From assembly GCA_949987705.1 (NCBI GenBank), contig OX465281.1, forward strand, positions 225,341,978 to 225,405,977: a stretch of DNA of 64,000 bases, written 5' to 3'. The notes under the pieces are model-generated. The model had not been told where the DNA came from. It saw nothing but the letters and a program-made list of their open reading frames with translations, and did not search any database. The DNA comes from Thereva unica (lineage: Eukaryota; Arthropoda; Insecta; Diptera; Therevidae). The translations under genes and the position numbers were made by a program. Shown here one piece after another: positions 10,801-20,719 of this stretch. Numbering within the stretch: position 1 is the first letter of the stretch; every line of letters begins with the position of its first letter.

Positions 10801-12170
10801 AAACGGTGACATTATGGCCGCCGCTGATCGCTATGACGTTATCGTCTGCACAGGCCTAGCTTTAAAGCTCCAAATTCGTCGATTACGATTCACCATAGGA
10901 TAGGACGGCTCCTAAGGACAGCCTTTAGCATCCATTACCGAAATGGATTTGCCCTTCATCTCAGCAGTTATAAATCTGCTGCTGAGAAGCGATGTGATCC
11001 ATTTAACCGTGGGGGGTTGAATGCCTTTTCTATCACGCGTTACAATTTTGGTGAGATCCACGTCATCTTGTATATATTTGAAAACTTTAAAAATTTAATT
11101 TTACTAATAATATTTCATTTTTCAGATTTTGTTTTTATCCAAAGAAAATGGATATTATTTTACCCGCGGTTAGCTACATGTTTAAAAGCTTATGCAAAGA
11201 ATTGATTGTTGAACGCACTCTGGATCAATTCCTAGTTTTGGTGCAGAAGTGCCATAACCAAACTTTACTATTTCATAATCTTTTTCAAAGCTGTGATAGC
11301 ATAAATACTATGTATTCTATAATAATACGAAATCTAGATTTTTTTAGGGACTATGAGGTTTGTTGTCGTTTAAAAAAATCATTTACCCCGTATTAAAACG
11401 TTTATTTATTTAGGTGCTAACACTGCTTCTATGTTCCTACGTCTACGGCATCGACAGCAACGGTCTAACTAATTTGGTAATGGAAAGCATAAAGCATCCA
11501 CTTAGTGTTATATACTTCGCAAACTACAAAGAAAAGAACCGAATAGATTTAGGGATATTTTTAATCGAGAGAACCGGTCTTTTAGCGCATTTACCACAAG
11601 AAATGCAGGAGAAAATAATGAAACTTTTTAACACTATTATGCTATTTTGGAAAAATTACAACGCCTCGGCCTATAGGGTACGTTTGGAAAAATCGTTCAA
11701 GGCGTGTGATCGACAAAAGTGGCCAGAGAGACTACGTGTTAATTGGCTACAGTTTTTGGCTTGGTGCTCCAGCCATGCTCGCTATGCAAAACCATTTAAA
11801 GTCGCCAAAAAAATAACTAATGATGTTTACGAGGAATATTACCAAGGCTGCGATTTACTACAGAAGCATGGAGTACGGCCGAAAAAATATCAAACCAGAG
11901 AACATGCAGATAATATTTTCGATGATGAATTAACATATTTACGTTCCACACTAATGCCTAGCTATGCATTGCTAAAGGAGATATTTCCTTCTACACATGA
12001 GTTATATGATGCGACAGCGTATGGAAGGGATCTACCCAATCTTAACATAAAAGTACTAAAAATTATTATTTTTTAGGCGGACAATGGATAATTATGAAAA
12101 TGCATGCGCTCTAAAGGGGAAGTCTATTTGGCAGCTGGATTTGAGTATTGGACTAGCCAAGAACGATTAA
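6976..12170 (+). CDS. Gene A: GAF-PDE family paralogue with degenerate catalytic site (5' incomplete)
   Basis: Seven exons with consistent phases: 6976-7149, 7204-7352, 7386-7677, 7736-7842, 11126-11357, 11414-12018 and 12077-12170 (stop TAA), giving 550 codons with no internal stop. Exon 1 is the helical lead-in to GAF-B, exons 2-3 are GAF-B, exon 4 is the hinge, and exons 5-7 are the PDE fold ending in a helix with IWQL. In functional PDEs the HNxxH, HDxDHRG and distal Asp residues bind the metals. Here the first motif reads FHNLFQS (second His lost), the second reads VYGIDSNG (HD and HR lost), and the distal Asp is Ser. The GAF-B ligand motif is also eroded (VNCKND instead of NK...F...DE). 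Hydrolysis is therefore unlikely, and a regulatory or binding role is inference. No start codon or GAF-A is seen upstream, so the 5' end is missing or far away. Exon lengths nearly match gene C. Confidence 0.82.
7944..8135 (-). pseudogene. I/R1-type LINE reverse transcriptase scrap
   Basis: The minus frame reads KAIMGCTQGRLRSPLLFSLA followed by IDELLTL. This is the G-C-P-Q-G-x-LSPLL...VVDELL motif B region of I/R1/jockey-type LINEs. Only about 60 residues remain. It lies in the long intron of gene A. Confidence 0.6.
8150..9600 (-). pseudogene. RTE-type LINE ORF2 remnant
   Basis: Minus-strand pieces in several frames follow RTE order: a lead region near 9340-9556, then KKGDSRECKNFRSVSLLS with IVGKVFTKIIQSRL, then a palm region with NDLMFADT (degenerate FADD), then VHLDGTQIEQVPMLKYLGSL, then the C-terminal GHACRKADNRLPRKLLW. 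At least three frame changes separate them, so it is inactive. The large open frames on the plus strand (for example 8632-9501) are antisense shadows. A second copy of the same family is at 39.17-40.26 kb. Confidence 0.72.
9790..10440 (-). pseudogene. I/R1-type LINE RNase H-region remnant
   Basis: Minus translation contains NLPLLHLVVQKDALVGTLRL, a DNM block, and further on a YKPEILAIQ...VIFSDS block. These match the pre-RNase H (LPPLH) and RNase H (E and DS catalytic blocks) parts of I/R1-type LINE ORF2. With 10730-11040 it forms one LINE copy, interrupted by the SINE at 10471. Confidence 0.6.
10471..10695 (+). mobile_element. tRNA-derived SINE, copy 1 (3'-truncated)
   Basis: A tRNA-like head (CCTCGGTAGCTTAGGGTGTTAGG as A-box region, then GGTTCGAATCCC as B-box) is followed by the family body CCTACATAACTTCC, a pyrimidine-rich TTCTTCCTTTACATTCCTGAT block and CCCTTCCCCGCTCCACCAAA. 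It lacks the 3' part found in the copies at 32 and 39 kb. It splits a minus-strand LINE. Confidence 0.75.
10730..11040 (-). pseudogene. R1/I-type LINE RT palm remnant
   Basis: Minus translation shows KWITSLLSSRFITAEMKGKS, a KGCP start of motif B, then after a frame change CADDNVIAISGGHNVTVLDL (catalytic A/YADD block), and NPQKPVIV. Order and style match R1/I LINE RT. It belongs with the RNase H remnant at 9790-10440. Confidence 0.65.
11126..12170 (+). CDS. Gene A exons 5-7 (PDE-like domain)
   Basis: Exon 5 opens in phase with the GA left by exon 4 and encodes the first helices of the PDE fold, including FHNLFQSCDS. Exon 6 (605 nt) encodes the core, and exon 7 (94 nt) encodes the last helix and stop. 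Introns are 56 and 58 bp. The open frame that reads through the donor at 12019 up to 12076 is intron read-through. Confidence 0.82.
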
Positions 12171-12239
12171 TGTACATAGATGTAGGACAATATTCAAATG
12201 GTTATTATAAGCCTTATATTGCAAAATTTTATAAAGTAG

Positions 12240-12245
12240 AATAAA
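12240..12245 (+). terminator. Poly(A) signal of gene A
   Basis: AATAAA lies 70 bp after the gene A stop codon, within AT-rich sequence. This is a typical spacing for a eukaryotic 3' end. Confidence 0.6.
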
Positions 12246-12690
12246 ATATGCGAAATATGGATTGGTTGATTTTTTATTTTGCCAAATCAGTAGTTATTTT
12301 TTTGCCAACTATACAGGGTGGTATTGATTAAGTGGAAAATCCTGATGTTTAAGAAAATACGGAGAGCAACATTAGGCGGTGTTCCACAATTCTATTTCTA
12401 TTCAATATAGGGCGTTTTCGAAAACGTCAAATACTGCACAGTAGATACAGTATGAAAACTGTCAAAAAACTTATCGCTTTGACATTGCAAATGCATTGCA
12501 GAAGTAAAGCAGTCAGTTTAATTTGATGTTTTAGAATGCGTTTGACATTTAAAATAGACAAAATATTGAAATTTTTTTTATTTAACAATTTAATTGATTC
12601 ATCTACGACAGACAAAGGCAATTACTTGTTGAAACTGATAAAATTGTTTAAAAAAAGAGAAAAACGTAGAAAAATTATGCCAAAGACATT

Positions 12691-12808
12691 GGGCGCTTTC
12701 AGTAATGCAGGATGCGTGCGCAAATGACTTATTCAGCAATTGAAAGTGTAAGCTTTCAATGACTGAATAAGTCAATTGCGCACGCATCCTGCATTACTGA
12801 AAGCGCCC
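12691..12808. repeat. Perfect-type hairpin (MITE-like) inside the Harbinger element
   Basis: GGGCGCTTTCAGTAATGCAG and its exact inverted copy face each other over 118 bp, with a short AT-rich centre. The start GGGCG[CT]TTTC resembles the termini of the host element, so it may be a solo pair of related TIRs. No target duplication is evident. Confidence 0.6.
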
Positions 12809-12899
12809 GAGATCATATAGCAGAAGAATTCCAAAGTGTAAGCAGTTCTTAAAAACTATTTCAGAGTATCATGACGATGTCTTTTATGAACATTTTTGA

Positions 12900-13964
12900 A
12901 TGAAGAAAACAACATTTAAGGTAAGTTTTCTGCTTAAAATTAATATGAATAAGTACCACTATATATTTAAGTTTTTTATTTCAGAGTTTTGTAAAAATAT
13001 TGAAAGGGAAGTGGAATTTAGTAAAAACTGGTCGCCCTTCATACTCTTTAGAGAAATGTCTTTATATTACCCTATGGAAACTTGCCAACCAAAACACGTT
13101 TAGAGAAATAAGCGATAGATTTGGAATCGGTATGGGCACCGCATATAAAATATTTAGAAATACTGTTATAGCAATTTCGAAGCTTAAGAACGAAATAATT
13201 AACTTTCCATCTACTGAACCAGCATTAAGAAAAATTGTCGAAGGGTTTGAGCAAACCCGCGCTAATCCTTTCCCGTCAGTGATTGGTTGCATTGATGGTT
13301 CGCACGTTAAGATTTCAGCGCCTACAAAAGATGCCGTAAGCTATTATAATCGAAAAGGGTATTATTCGGTAATATTACAGGTAAATAATTTATTAAAAGT
13401 ATTAAATATTTTGAAAATATTTTCTTTTTCAGGGTGTAGTAGACAGCAAATACCGCTTTTTGGATGCATTTGTCGGATACCCCGGTCGATGCCATGACGC
13501 GTCTGTTTGGCGAGATAGCCCGTTGAAAAAAGCACTGACGAATCATGCGATTAGAGTACCAGTGGACTACCATTTACTCGGTGACTCTGCCTATCCTTTA
13601 GAAACCAATCTCATGGTTCCTTACAGGGATAATGGATTCTTGACAAGGGAACAGAGATATTTCAATTCGGTTTTGAGCTCTACCCGAGTGTTTGTAGAGC
13701 AGGCATTTGGAATTTTGAAATCAAAATTTAGAATATTACATCATATTGATAAGTTTACCTTTGGCAAAAAAAATAATAATGTCATGTGTAGTTATTCACA
13801 ATATTATCCTCAATTTTGAAGCACCTGGTGTAACAAATATGAATTTAAATCATAATATGGATAATGTAATTGTAGATGAAAACATCGACGTATCTAACTC
13901 ACATCATGCCAATATTGAAGCAAAATCCAAAAGGGAACTAATAACTACATTGATTTCAGCGTGA
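12900..13964 (+). pseudogene. HARBI1-type transposase (frameshifted)
   Basis: Exons 12900-12920, 12985-13380 and 13433-13964 join in frame at GT-AG sites. Motifs in order: a helix-turn-helix region (FREISDRFGIGMGTAYKIF), first Asp in IGCIDGSHV, second Asp in LLGDSAYP, and Glu in RVFVEQAFG. These form the DDE triad of PIF/Harbinger transposases. A run of A residues near 13768 shifts the frame, and the homologous C-terminus (VVIHNIILNFE) continues one frame over until 13964. With that single shift the protein would be about 315 residues, near the family size of about 350. Confidence 0.8.
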
Positions 13965-14121
13965 AGTAGTTAGTATCATATAAGAAACTTTATTCTATAT
14001 AAAATATAAATAAAAATAACACAAAAAATCTTCATGGTTTTCAATATTAAAAAAATTATAACAGCCTCCTTGGCATTCAGTCCTTAAATACTTGATTAAT
14101 TCAAAATGTAATGTAATGATT

Positions 14122-14700
14122 TTATTTTATCAATGATTGCAATAGCTGTTTTAACTCTTTTGCTTCTCTAAGCTTTTCTCGTTCTAATTCCAGTTTGCTT
14201 TTTTCTACATCTAATAGCTCCTTCAACAATTCTTTATCCTCTTTTGCCTCCGCCTCCAAAAATTGTAAAATCTCACATCGCGGTTTTTTTCTCAAAGGTT
14301 GTTGAACTGGAGATAATGAAGATTCATTTTCAAAAATATCTTCAGAATTAAGTGAAGATTCTAAATTTTCTGTTGGGACTGCAATAAAGTCTTTGGTGCC
14401 GTAAACTTCATCCATCTTATCAAAAAATTCCCAGGCTGTAGCTTCTTGTCCAGTTGCAGCATTTCTTCTTTTAATGCGTCTGTAAGTTACCATTAAATTC
14501 GAAAACTTTTTGTAAATCTGTTCTTTGTTAAATGGAAAATTTGTGTCCACATCTTTTATTTCCTTTAATACATATATTTTCCCATAACACAGATTTTTTC
14601 TTGTTTCCGGCACTGAACTCGTTTTCATGCTTTAACCTCACTTCTATTAAAAGGTTTTTCCTGTCGCCTGTCCACCTATTGTCGCTAAAATTATAATTTT
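14122..14700 (-). pseudogene. Myb/SANT-like DNA-binding protein of the Harbinger element
   Basis: The minus strand encodes a SANT-like start (RWTGDRKNLLIEV) around 14690-14650, then after a frame change near 14575 the rest: YKKFSNLMVTYRRIKRR, AWEFFDKMDEVYG, and an acidic/coiled C-terminus rich in KELLKEL-type repeats ending at 14122. Harbinger elements typically encode such a partner, which helps DNA binding and nuclear import of the transposase. The frame change makes this copy defective. Confidence 0.7.
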
Positions 14701-15149
14701 TTTTTAATTTTAACTAATAAATACTTTTGTTCTTCCATTTTTCAATCCGTGTTTTTCCACTTCTTTCAACTCTTCCCTTCGGCTTCACCTTTGCAGTGAG
14801 AAATTTTCCACTGCGCTATCTGCTCAACTTTGACACAACCTATACAGGGGCAATACCTTTCCGAAAGTTATGCTTCGTCAAAAATTTGATCTTTGACGTT
14901 TCCGAACTCAATGCTTCGCAGTAATGCAGTATCACTGCGTTTCCGAAAACGGCCATACACTCGAAATCGAACATGTCTGATTACTTTTTTACTTATACGT
15001 GGAAGGTCGGAAAGAGTTGCCCCTCAGCGCGGATTATGTTTAGTGCGACAGCTCTCAGCTCCAAGATCCTGCAGTTGCTGCGGCCTCTACAAATAGGGTT
15101 ATGCTAGGTAGCCTCGAATCGAGGTTTATGACCCTCAGCAGCAGTGCCG

Positions 15150-15570
15150 GCGGATCGTGTTGCATTCGGGTGGGTAGTCAGACAAACCAACCACCTCCTC
15201 CGAAACTGTTATTTGCTAAGAATCTTTCGTAAAAAGGAAAGAAGGTAGGTCACTTCATTTGTACTGGGACCTAACTGTCAATCACAATGTTTAATGATGT
15301 GTTTAGCCTACGGCTCGAGGAGATCGAATTAAGCGCGACCAAAGCTGGGAACAGAACATTCACTCACAGCCCGCTTAACGTACCTGGAAGTGATAATCCA
15401 CCAGAGGCATATTTTGAAAACATACTTGGAGGGGACTGCTGCTACAATTCTGAGAAATGAATGCTGCCCAATGTGGGGCCAAACCGTCGTCTTCTGATGG
15501 TGAGGGTGGTTAACTCAGTCCTGCGTGTGGGGAGAAGCTTTCAACAAGAGGGCTAAAGCTGGAGACAGAA
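15150..15570 (+). pseudogene. Possible I/R1-type LINE C-terminal remnant
   Basis: In shifting plus frames I read MLPNVG, then RRLLM.RVVNSVL and GEAFNKRAK. This resembles the block LRRMLPNVGG...RRLLA.VV.SVLLYGAPVW after the RT of I/R1-type LINEs. Several frame changes make the call weak. Confidence 0.4.
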
Positions 15571-15699
15571 ACATGCGGGCGTGTGGCAATAGATATTGTG
15601 GAAGGCCATGTCTTCAAATGCGTTTCTGTTCACATGTAACTTGTGTAACAGTTGTATATAAGACCTTTGTAAATACTTTGTAAAATAGAGAAAAATTCA

Positions 15700-17000
15700 A
15701 TTGGACTTCCAGTGTTTTAATGACAAAGGAACCTTTTCCCATTGGTGAGCAAGACACCAATACTTGCTAAATTGGTGACCCCGAGCATACTGGTGACCCC
15801 GAGCAAATTGGTGACCCAAGCCAAATTGTGGACCCGGAAGGAAGAACAGCATTACTCCTCCCAAAGGAAGAACAGCACTACCAGGAACGATGCTGGAAGA
15901 CGAGCAGCCGAGCAAAGCAGCCACCCAGAAGGAGGATGGAACCATAGCAGCCGAGCAAAGCAGCAACCCAGAACGAAGGAAGAACCATAGCAGCCGTATC
16001 CGTACGAGTATCACCGTTCTGGAAGAAGAGTCCGGATCTCTGGTTTAACCAATTGGAGGCACAATTCCACACCAGTGGGATAAAATCGGATGTTACGCAG
16101 TACTACACACTAGTAGGAAATCTGGATGCAGACATCTTGACGGAGGTGAGGGACGTCATCACCAAACCACCTAAGAAAGACCAGTATTTGGCGCTGAAGG
16201 AGCGACTATTACAAGTTTTACAGGAATCAGAGCAGCGACGCCTAAAAGAACTTCTCATTGGCATCACGGCAGATGGACGGAAACCATCTCAACTCCTCAA
16301 CCGAATGAAGGAACTAGCTGGCGGTAACATCTCCAACGAAGGACTAAAGACCCTGTGGATGCAACAATTGCCTTCACAAACTCAGGCAGTTCTCACTAGC
16401 AGCTCAACCCAGGACATTAGTAAACTGGCGGAGATGGCAGATAAAATTTTGGAGATTTTTTCAGATGTTGCAGTAGTATCCACACCATCTTCCATAAACC
16501 TTCAGCAGCAGGTAGCAATTCTCCAGAAGGAAGTAGAAAAACTAAAGTTCCACAAACGAAGTCCAACAAGGCAGCGAGGTTTCTCCCGTAGCCCCAGCCG
16601 ATTAAGGATATCCAACACCATACAACCCGCCACCAACCAAGCACACGACATTAACCACAGCAACTCGCAACAAAAGTGTTGGTACCACAGAAGATTCGGG
16701 AATGCAGCCCGCAGATGCCAACAACCCTGCAGCTTTGGAAAAAACTAAGTCGTGGACCAGTAATAGCGACTAGCTGGTCCAAAACCACAATTAGTCGCCT
16801 CTACCTCGACGAAAGGTCTACTGCAAATAGAAGATTTCTCATCGACACTGGATCCGAAGTTTCAGTGATCCCATCTCCAAAAGAGAAGAACCAACAACAC
16901 TCAGCACAAATTCTGTACGCAGCCAACTGTACCGTCAATTCTGTATCGGAGAACTACTGCTACAACTCAACCTGGGTCTGCGTAGTGAACAGAACGCATG
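15700..17000 (+). pseudogene. Gypsy-type LTR retroelement fragment: leader, gag and protease start
   Basis: Leader at 15765-15830 with ATTGGTGACCCCGAG-type primer-binding-like motifs, then a gag frame entering from about 15980 (WFNQLEAQFHTSGI) through 16748. Hallmarks are DVTQYYTLVGNLDADI, EVRDVI, RRLKELL, DGRKPSQLLNRMKELAG and LWMQQLPSQTQAVL. It ends in a modified knuckle (CWYHRRFGNAARRCQQPC). A second frame continues with an aspartic protease core, FLIDTGSEVSVIP, and LLYAAN-like residues, then breaks near 16990 where a MITE sits. No RT or integrase follows. Capsid and protease are structural and processing parts of a retroelement; this copy is incomplete. LTR limits are not resolved. Confidence 0.75.
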
Positions 17001-17471
17001 CAAGGCCACTTTCGAGAATTCACCATGGTAGCTACCGGTCGAATCAGCAGCTAATTTACCATGTTCGAATATTGATCACTTACCATAAGTTACCACTCAC
17101 CATAGTTTTAGATTTCGAATTTTTTTTAGAGTGGGTATTTTATAAGATGTGTGATATAAATGGAGCAATTAAGTACTTTTCTGCAAATATACAGACTTTG
17201 TAGTGAACTACATTTTAAATGTAAAAATATAAAAATGCATTCAGTAAATTTGTAGATATTTATAAAAAAAATTTAGTGTTTTAAAAATAGAATACAAACT
17301 CTTGTATACATGAAAAAAAAAAACACAAGTGTCAAATTTTCGTTAGAAAATTAACCACTTAACCTCATCTATCAGTCGGTAAAAACTAACCACACTAACC
17401 CTGATCAGTTTACCAATATGGTATCGTAATCAAAAAGGTAGCTACCACTGGTGAATTCATGAAAGTGCCCC
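17001..17471. mobile_element. hAT-like MITE interrupting the gypsy protease region
   Basis: Left CAAGGCCACTTTCGAGAATTC...GGTAGCTACC mirrors the right end, which on the minus strand reads GGGGCACTTTCATGAATTC...GGTAGCTACC. AACGCATG and AACGCAAA flank the ends as an imperfect 8-bp duplication. The interior repeats TTACCA and ACCAC words. 8-bp duplications and CAAGG-type ends suggest hAT, by inference. Confidence 0.55.
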
Positions 17472-19924
17472 AACGCAAAAGTTGGTAACTTCCAACTGTT
17501 TCGCATGTTTCGTAATTGCTTTAAGTGCTCAGACCAAAGCCTTCTATATTTACAAGCCATGCACAAAGAAATCTCACACTCACAATGAAAGCATAATAGG
17601 ACTTCAATTTAGCTGTCAAACTGTGTGGAGTGTGGTTATGTTGGTTTATTGGGAATCAATTAATCTTCTTTAACCAATTAAAAACAAAAATTTTGGAAAT
17701 TAATTGTAACATTTATTTACTACATATTACAAAGTTGAGTTAATAATGTAAATAATAAGTGAAATTGCTTCCCTGACTTTCTTCCTTAATGGATATCATG
17801 CCGTGTTTATCACACCAAGCAAAAGCCGTACCTGGAGGTAGGAAACTACCGCTAAAAATAAATTTATATAAATATTTGGCAATATTTAGCAAACTATTCG
17901 TTTTAACTTATCTTCATTTGCTTATATTCCTATAAAACTGTAACTGGCTGCAACAAAAACTGGCTGATCCGTCATGTGACATCATGGCCCCAAAGAACAA
18001 TTTCCAGTAACAAAGCACAATTTTGCTTAACTACAAAAATCGCGCCAAACTGATATTATGCACCTGTTATTTTTATAAAAAAAAAAACTTATTTTTAACA
18101 AAAATCACGGCGCTTTCATTTAATAAAAGACTTTCCGCGGCGCGAATCACTTATTTTCCTCGGGATTTTGACATGTTGTTCCTCCATAACCAACATAAAA
18201 CCCGCAAATCCTATTTTTAACATGTATAGTTAAATTATTAATTTATGACACATATTACGTTTTACTCTTTTCACTGTTTCACGTTTTTGATTTTGATGAC
18301 ATAACTTTTATTTTAAACAAAACCACACTTGCAACAGCACTTTCCGCGGCACGAAAACTTCTTTCCCTTTGATTTTAATGGGATTTTGACACTTCACGAA
18401 TTTTGGTTGGGACTTCATACAACCACAAACACACACATGCAACATGGCTTGTAAATATAGAAGGCTTTGGCTCAGACACAAGAACACGCACACTACAAAC
18501 ATATGCACTCGTCGTTTAGAATGCAGGCACGCAATTATCTGTTAGCGAAAACAGTACCCATATTGGGCATTGGCGGACCGCACATGTGTATGTATCTGTT
18601 TTAAAGCTAACAGCAGAAAATGGACGGCCGCTACAGACTAAAGTTTGAAACAGATACGTGCGTGCGTGTAGTGCATGCGGTGTATGCAGCTAATATTCGC
18701 AGACAGACATTTGTGTACTTGGGTTCCGTCTACTCTTCTTAAAACCAAAAAATCTAAAAATGTGCTGTTGTTAGAGGGTAGACAAATTCAGTGCGGCGGC
18801 AGATGACGCACTGCGAGTGCGTAACGTAATAGCAAGACAAGTGAGACGAGTCTGTTGAAAGTCGGTGTACCCTCAGACTTATCCCAAACATGGATAGATG
18901 GATTACGAGGGAGTGTGGGAAAGTAAGTTACGACCTCACGCAGCTCTTGAGTGTAAATTGAGGATAGCGATAGAGTTACTCTCCAATTCCGGGTGGGTAT
19001 TTGACCCACCCAGAATTTTCCGGGTGGGTACTGCTACCCACTATACCCACATTATCCGCCGGCTATGCTGAGCAGGCTACCTAATCCCGAGCTGCAGCAT
19101 GCATTGTCTTAAAACTCATCGTATCTAAGCAGGAAAACGCAAAATGTGCCCGGTTGAATTGAAATTGGCATGCGCAGAAGCAGGTAAATGCGCTCGCTAG
19201 AATTGAAATTTACAACGCATGAGCAGGAGAATTTAGCATGTGTTCTTTGAACTAAATATGCAGAGTTGCCAGAAATATTTCTTAATGTGCTCGAAAATTA
19301 TCCGAAAATAAAACTCTTCTGCCTGCCTTTGGGAAAAAATCAAGATCGAAATAATATAGTAAGGCTACGTCATGTTTACCTAATAGTTTGGTATTAGTAC
19401 CTGCATCACAGTCTTTTTGCCGATTAGCGGGATTTACTTCGACGAGGCTGTCTTTTGATAACTCCGACGGTTGTGACTCAGTCGGCTGCTTAAAAAAGTG
19501 AACACATACAAAATCCAAGAGTTAAAACTCGAGACTCACTGCCTCCTCCATACTACCTTTAACCTATCATATCCTTTTTCTATCCTAGAGCTTAGCTTAC
19601 TATACTACTAGACATTGCGACGTTCCTAATGAGGGCATTTGTTGTCCATATCCCATGTCTACAAGTAGTATACACGGTGTGGAACGTCCATTATGCCCAT
19701 ACACAATGTTCAACTTGGTTGAGTCTAACAAAAAGTTTTGTCTTGTGTGGAGTGGTCGGCCAAGCAAATTGTGTGTGTATGTGCAAACAACACGGACAAA
19801 GTGGTTGATCAACATGGCTCGTTGTGTATAGGGGACATCATATTTATCTTTATGTATGGTCCATTATGGCGGAAGTTGACAATTTTGTCCTTATTTTTAT
19901 TTTTTTATATTTATTTAACTTGTA
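17472..19924. other. Stretch without a recognised gene; short inverted and direct repeats
   Basis: Inverted pair at about 17525-17560 and 18443-18477 (CCAAAGCCTTCTATATTTAC and its complement). Direct relatives around 18130 and 18338 share ACTTTCCGCGGC[GA]CGAA followed by GGGATTTTGACA. Near 18990-19050, GGGTGGGTA/TACCCAC words repeat. A TTACTATACTACTAGACATTG block near 19600 resembles the 3' end of the LINE near 61035. No supported protein. Confidence 0.4.
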
Positions 19925-20062
19925 GTTAACCACGGTGCGTTTAAAAACCTCCATGGTTAAATATAAACCTATAAACTTTCGTGGTTAAGTGAAGTAATAT
20001 AGCATACCCACAGTGCTTACCTCATGATTTACTATAGTAAGGTTTTTGAACGCGGTCTTGAT
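19925..20062 (-). mobile_element. Partial copy of the AGCGCGTTCAAAAACC element
   Basis: Reversed relative of the left part of the element at 51594-52069. It shares TTACTATAGTAAGGTTTTTGAACGCG, CCATGGTTAAA and TTCGTGGTTAAGTGAAGT blocks. It ends just before the 3' side of gene B. Confidence 0.6.
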
Positions 20063-20281
20063 AAGTTATTTAAAGAAAATCTTAAAATATAATTTTGAAA
20101 AATCCCTTAGCCGACGATATCTTTTTATTCAAATAAATTCTCAAAGCAATAGAAATTACATAAATGACGAGAATCCTAAGCTTGACACTTCTGGCTGGAA
20201 TTCAAAATTCTCACGATCAGCTGCAATAGCCCTAGAAATAAGTAAAAATATTATTAACAAATAAAAGTAAAAAACAAAATC

Positions 20282-20719
20282 CTACTTAAGGTCAGCTAAA
20301 ATAACTTTTGATACTGGAAATATCACAGCCAATAGCTCAAAGCAGGGCACACAAAATTGCTTAACAAATTGCCAATGCAGCTCCGAAACATCGTAGGAGG
20401 CAAACATTACTTGCAGCTCACTATCTTCCGAAATGATGTTCTTGAAGACATTTAAGTAGACGCCATCTTGGAGAACATTTCTTATTTCCGGTGATTTCTT
20501 AGTTTCATCAATTAGAACAGCGCACATCATGATCAGCGCTCTTATTAATTTACGGTGTTCCAGATTGTGAATATCTAGGGTGTGTTCTGTGTTGTGTCGT
20601 AAGAGTTCCGCTCTCAATTTCAGGAAGTAACTGAAATTTGTGTAGGTGATATTCTCTTCAATCATTTTTAAAACTATATCATGTTTTGTTGGAATTAATT
20701 GTTGTATAATACCAGTCGC
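20282..20719 (-). CDS. Gene B exon 11 (end of PDE-like domain)
   Basis: Phase-0 acceptor TTTCACAG. Residues resemble the PDE region ...HRELLRALLMTACDLSA... but read HRKLIRALIMMCAVLIDE, losing the Asp. The final helices include LLAVIFP, matching LLKEIFP of gene A and LMKLFP of gene C. No obvious AATAAA within about 80 bp downstream. Confidence 0.82.
   Translation of the reverse strand, partial: ATGIIQQLIPTKHDIVLKMIEENITYTNFSYFLKLRAELLRHNTEHTLDIHNLEHRKLIRALIMMCAVLIDETKKSPEIRNVLQDGVYLNVFKNIISEDSELQVMFASYDVSELHWQFVKQFCVPCFELLAVIFPVSKVILADLK

Larger units (their letters stand above)
12410..14954. mobile_element. PIF/Harbinger transposon (degenerate)
   Basis: Carries both genes expected of the superfamily: a HARBI1-type DDE transposase on + and a Myb/SANT-like protein on -, convergently arranged. 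Candidate ends are GGGCGTTTTCGAAAACG on the left and, on the minus strand from the right, GGCCGTTTTCGGAAACG, each followed by an ATACTGCA block. ATA flanks both ends, unlike the usual TWA. Both genes carry frameshifts, so it is no longer autonomous. Confidence 0.75.

Noticed and set aside
11017..11205. Plus frame overlapping gene A exon 5
   Set aside because: It crosses the acceptor at 11126 in the wrong frame; the PDE-like frame starts at the acceptor.
6976..12170. Gene A (and C) as processed pseudogenes
   Set aside because: Both keep short introns with GT-AG ends, phases and poly(A) signals, and have no internal stop, so they are not retrocopies.
18788..19009. Minus frame with hydrophobic end
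   Set aside because: Low-complexity, repeat-rich region; no homologous pattern recognised.
20046..20264. 72-codon plus frame next to gene B's 3' end
   Set aside because: No family resemblance and it lies in AT-rich 3' flanking sequence.
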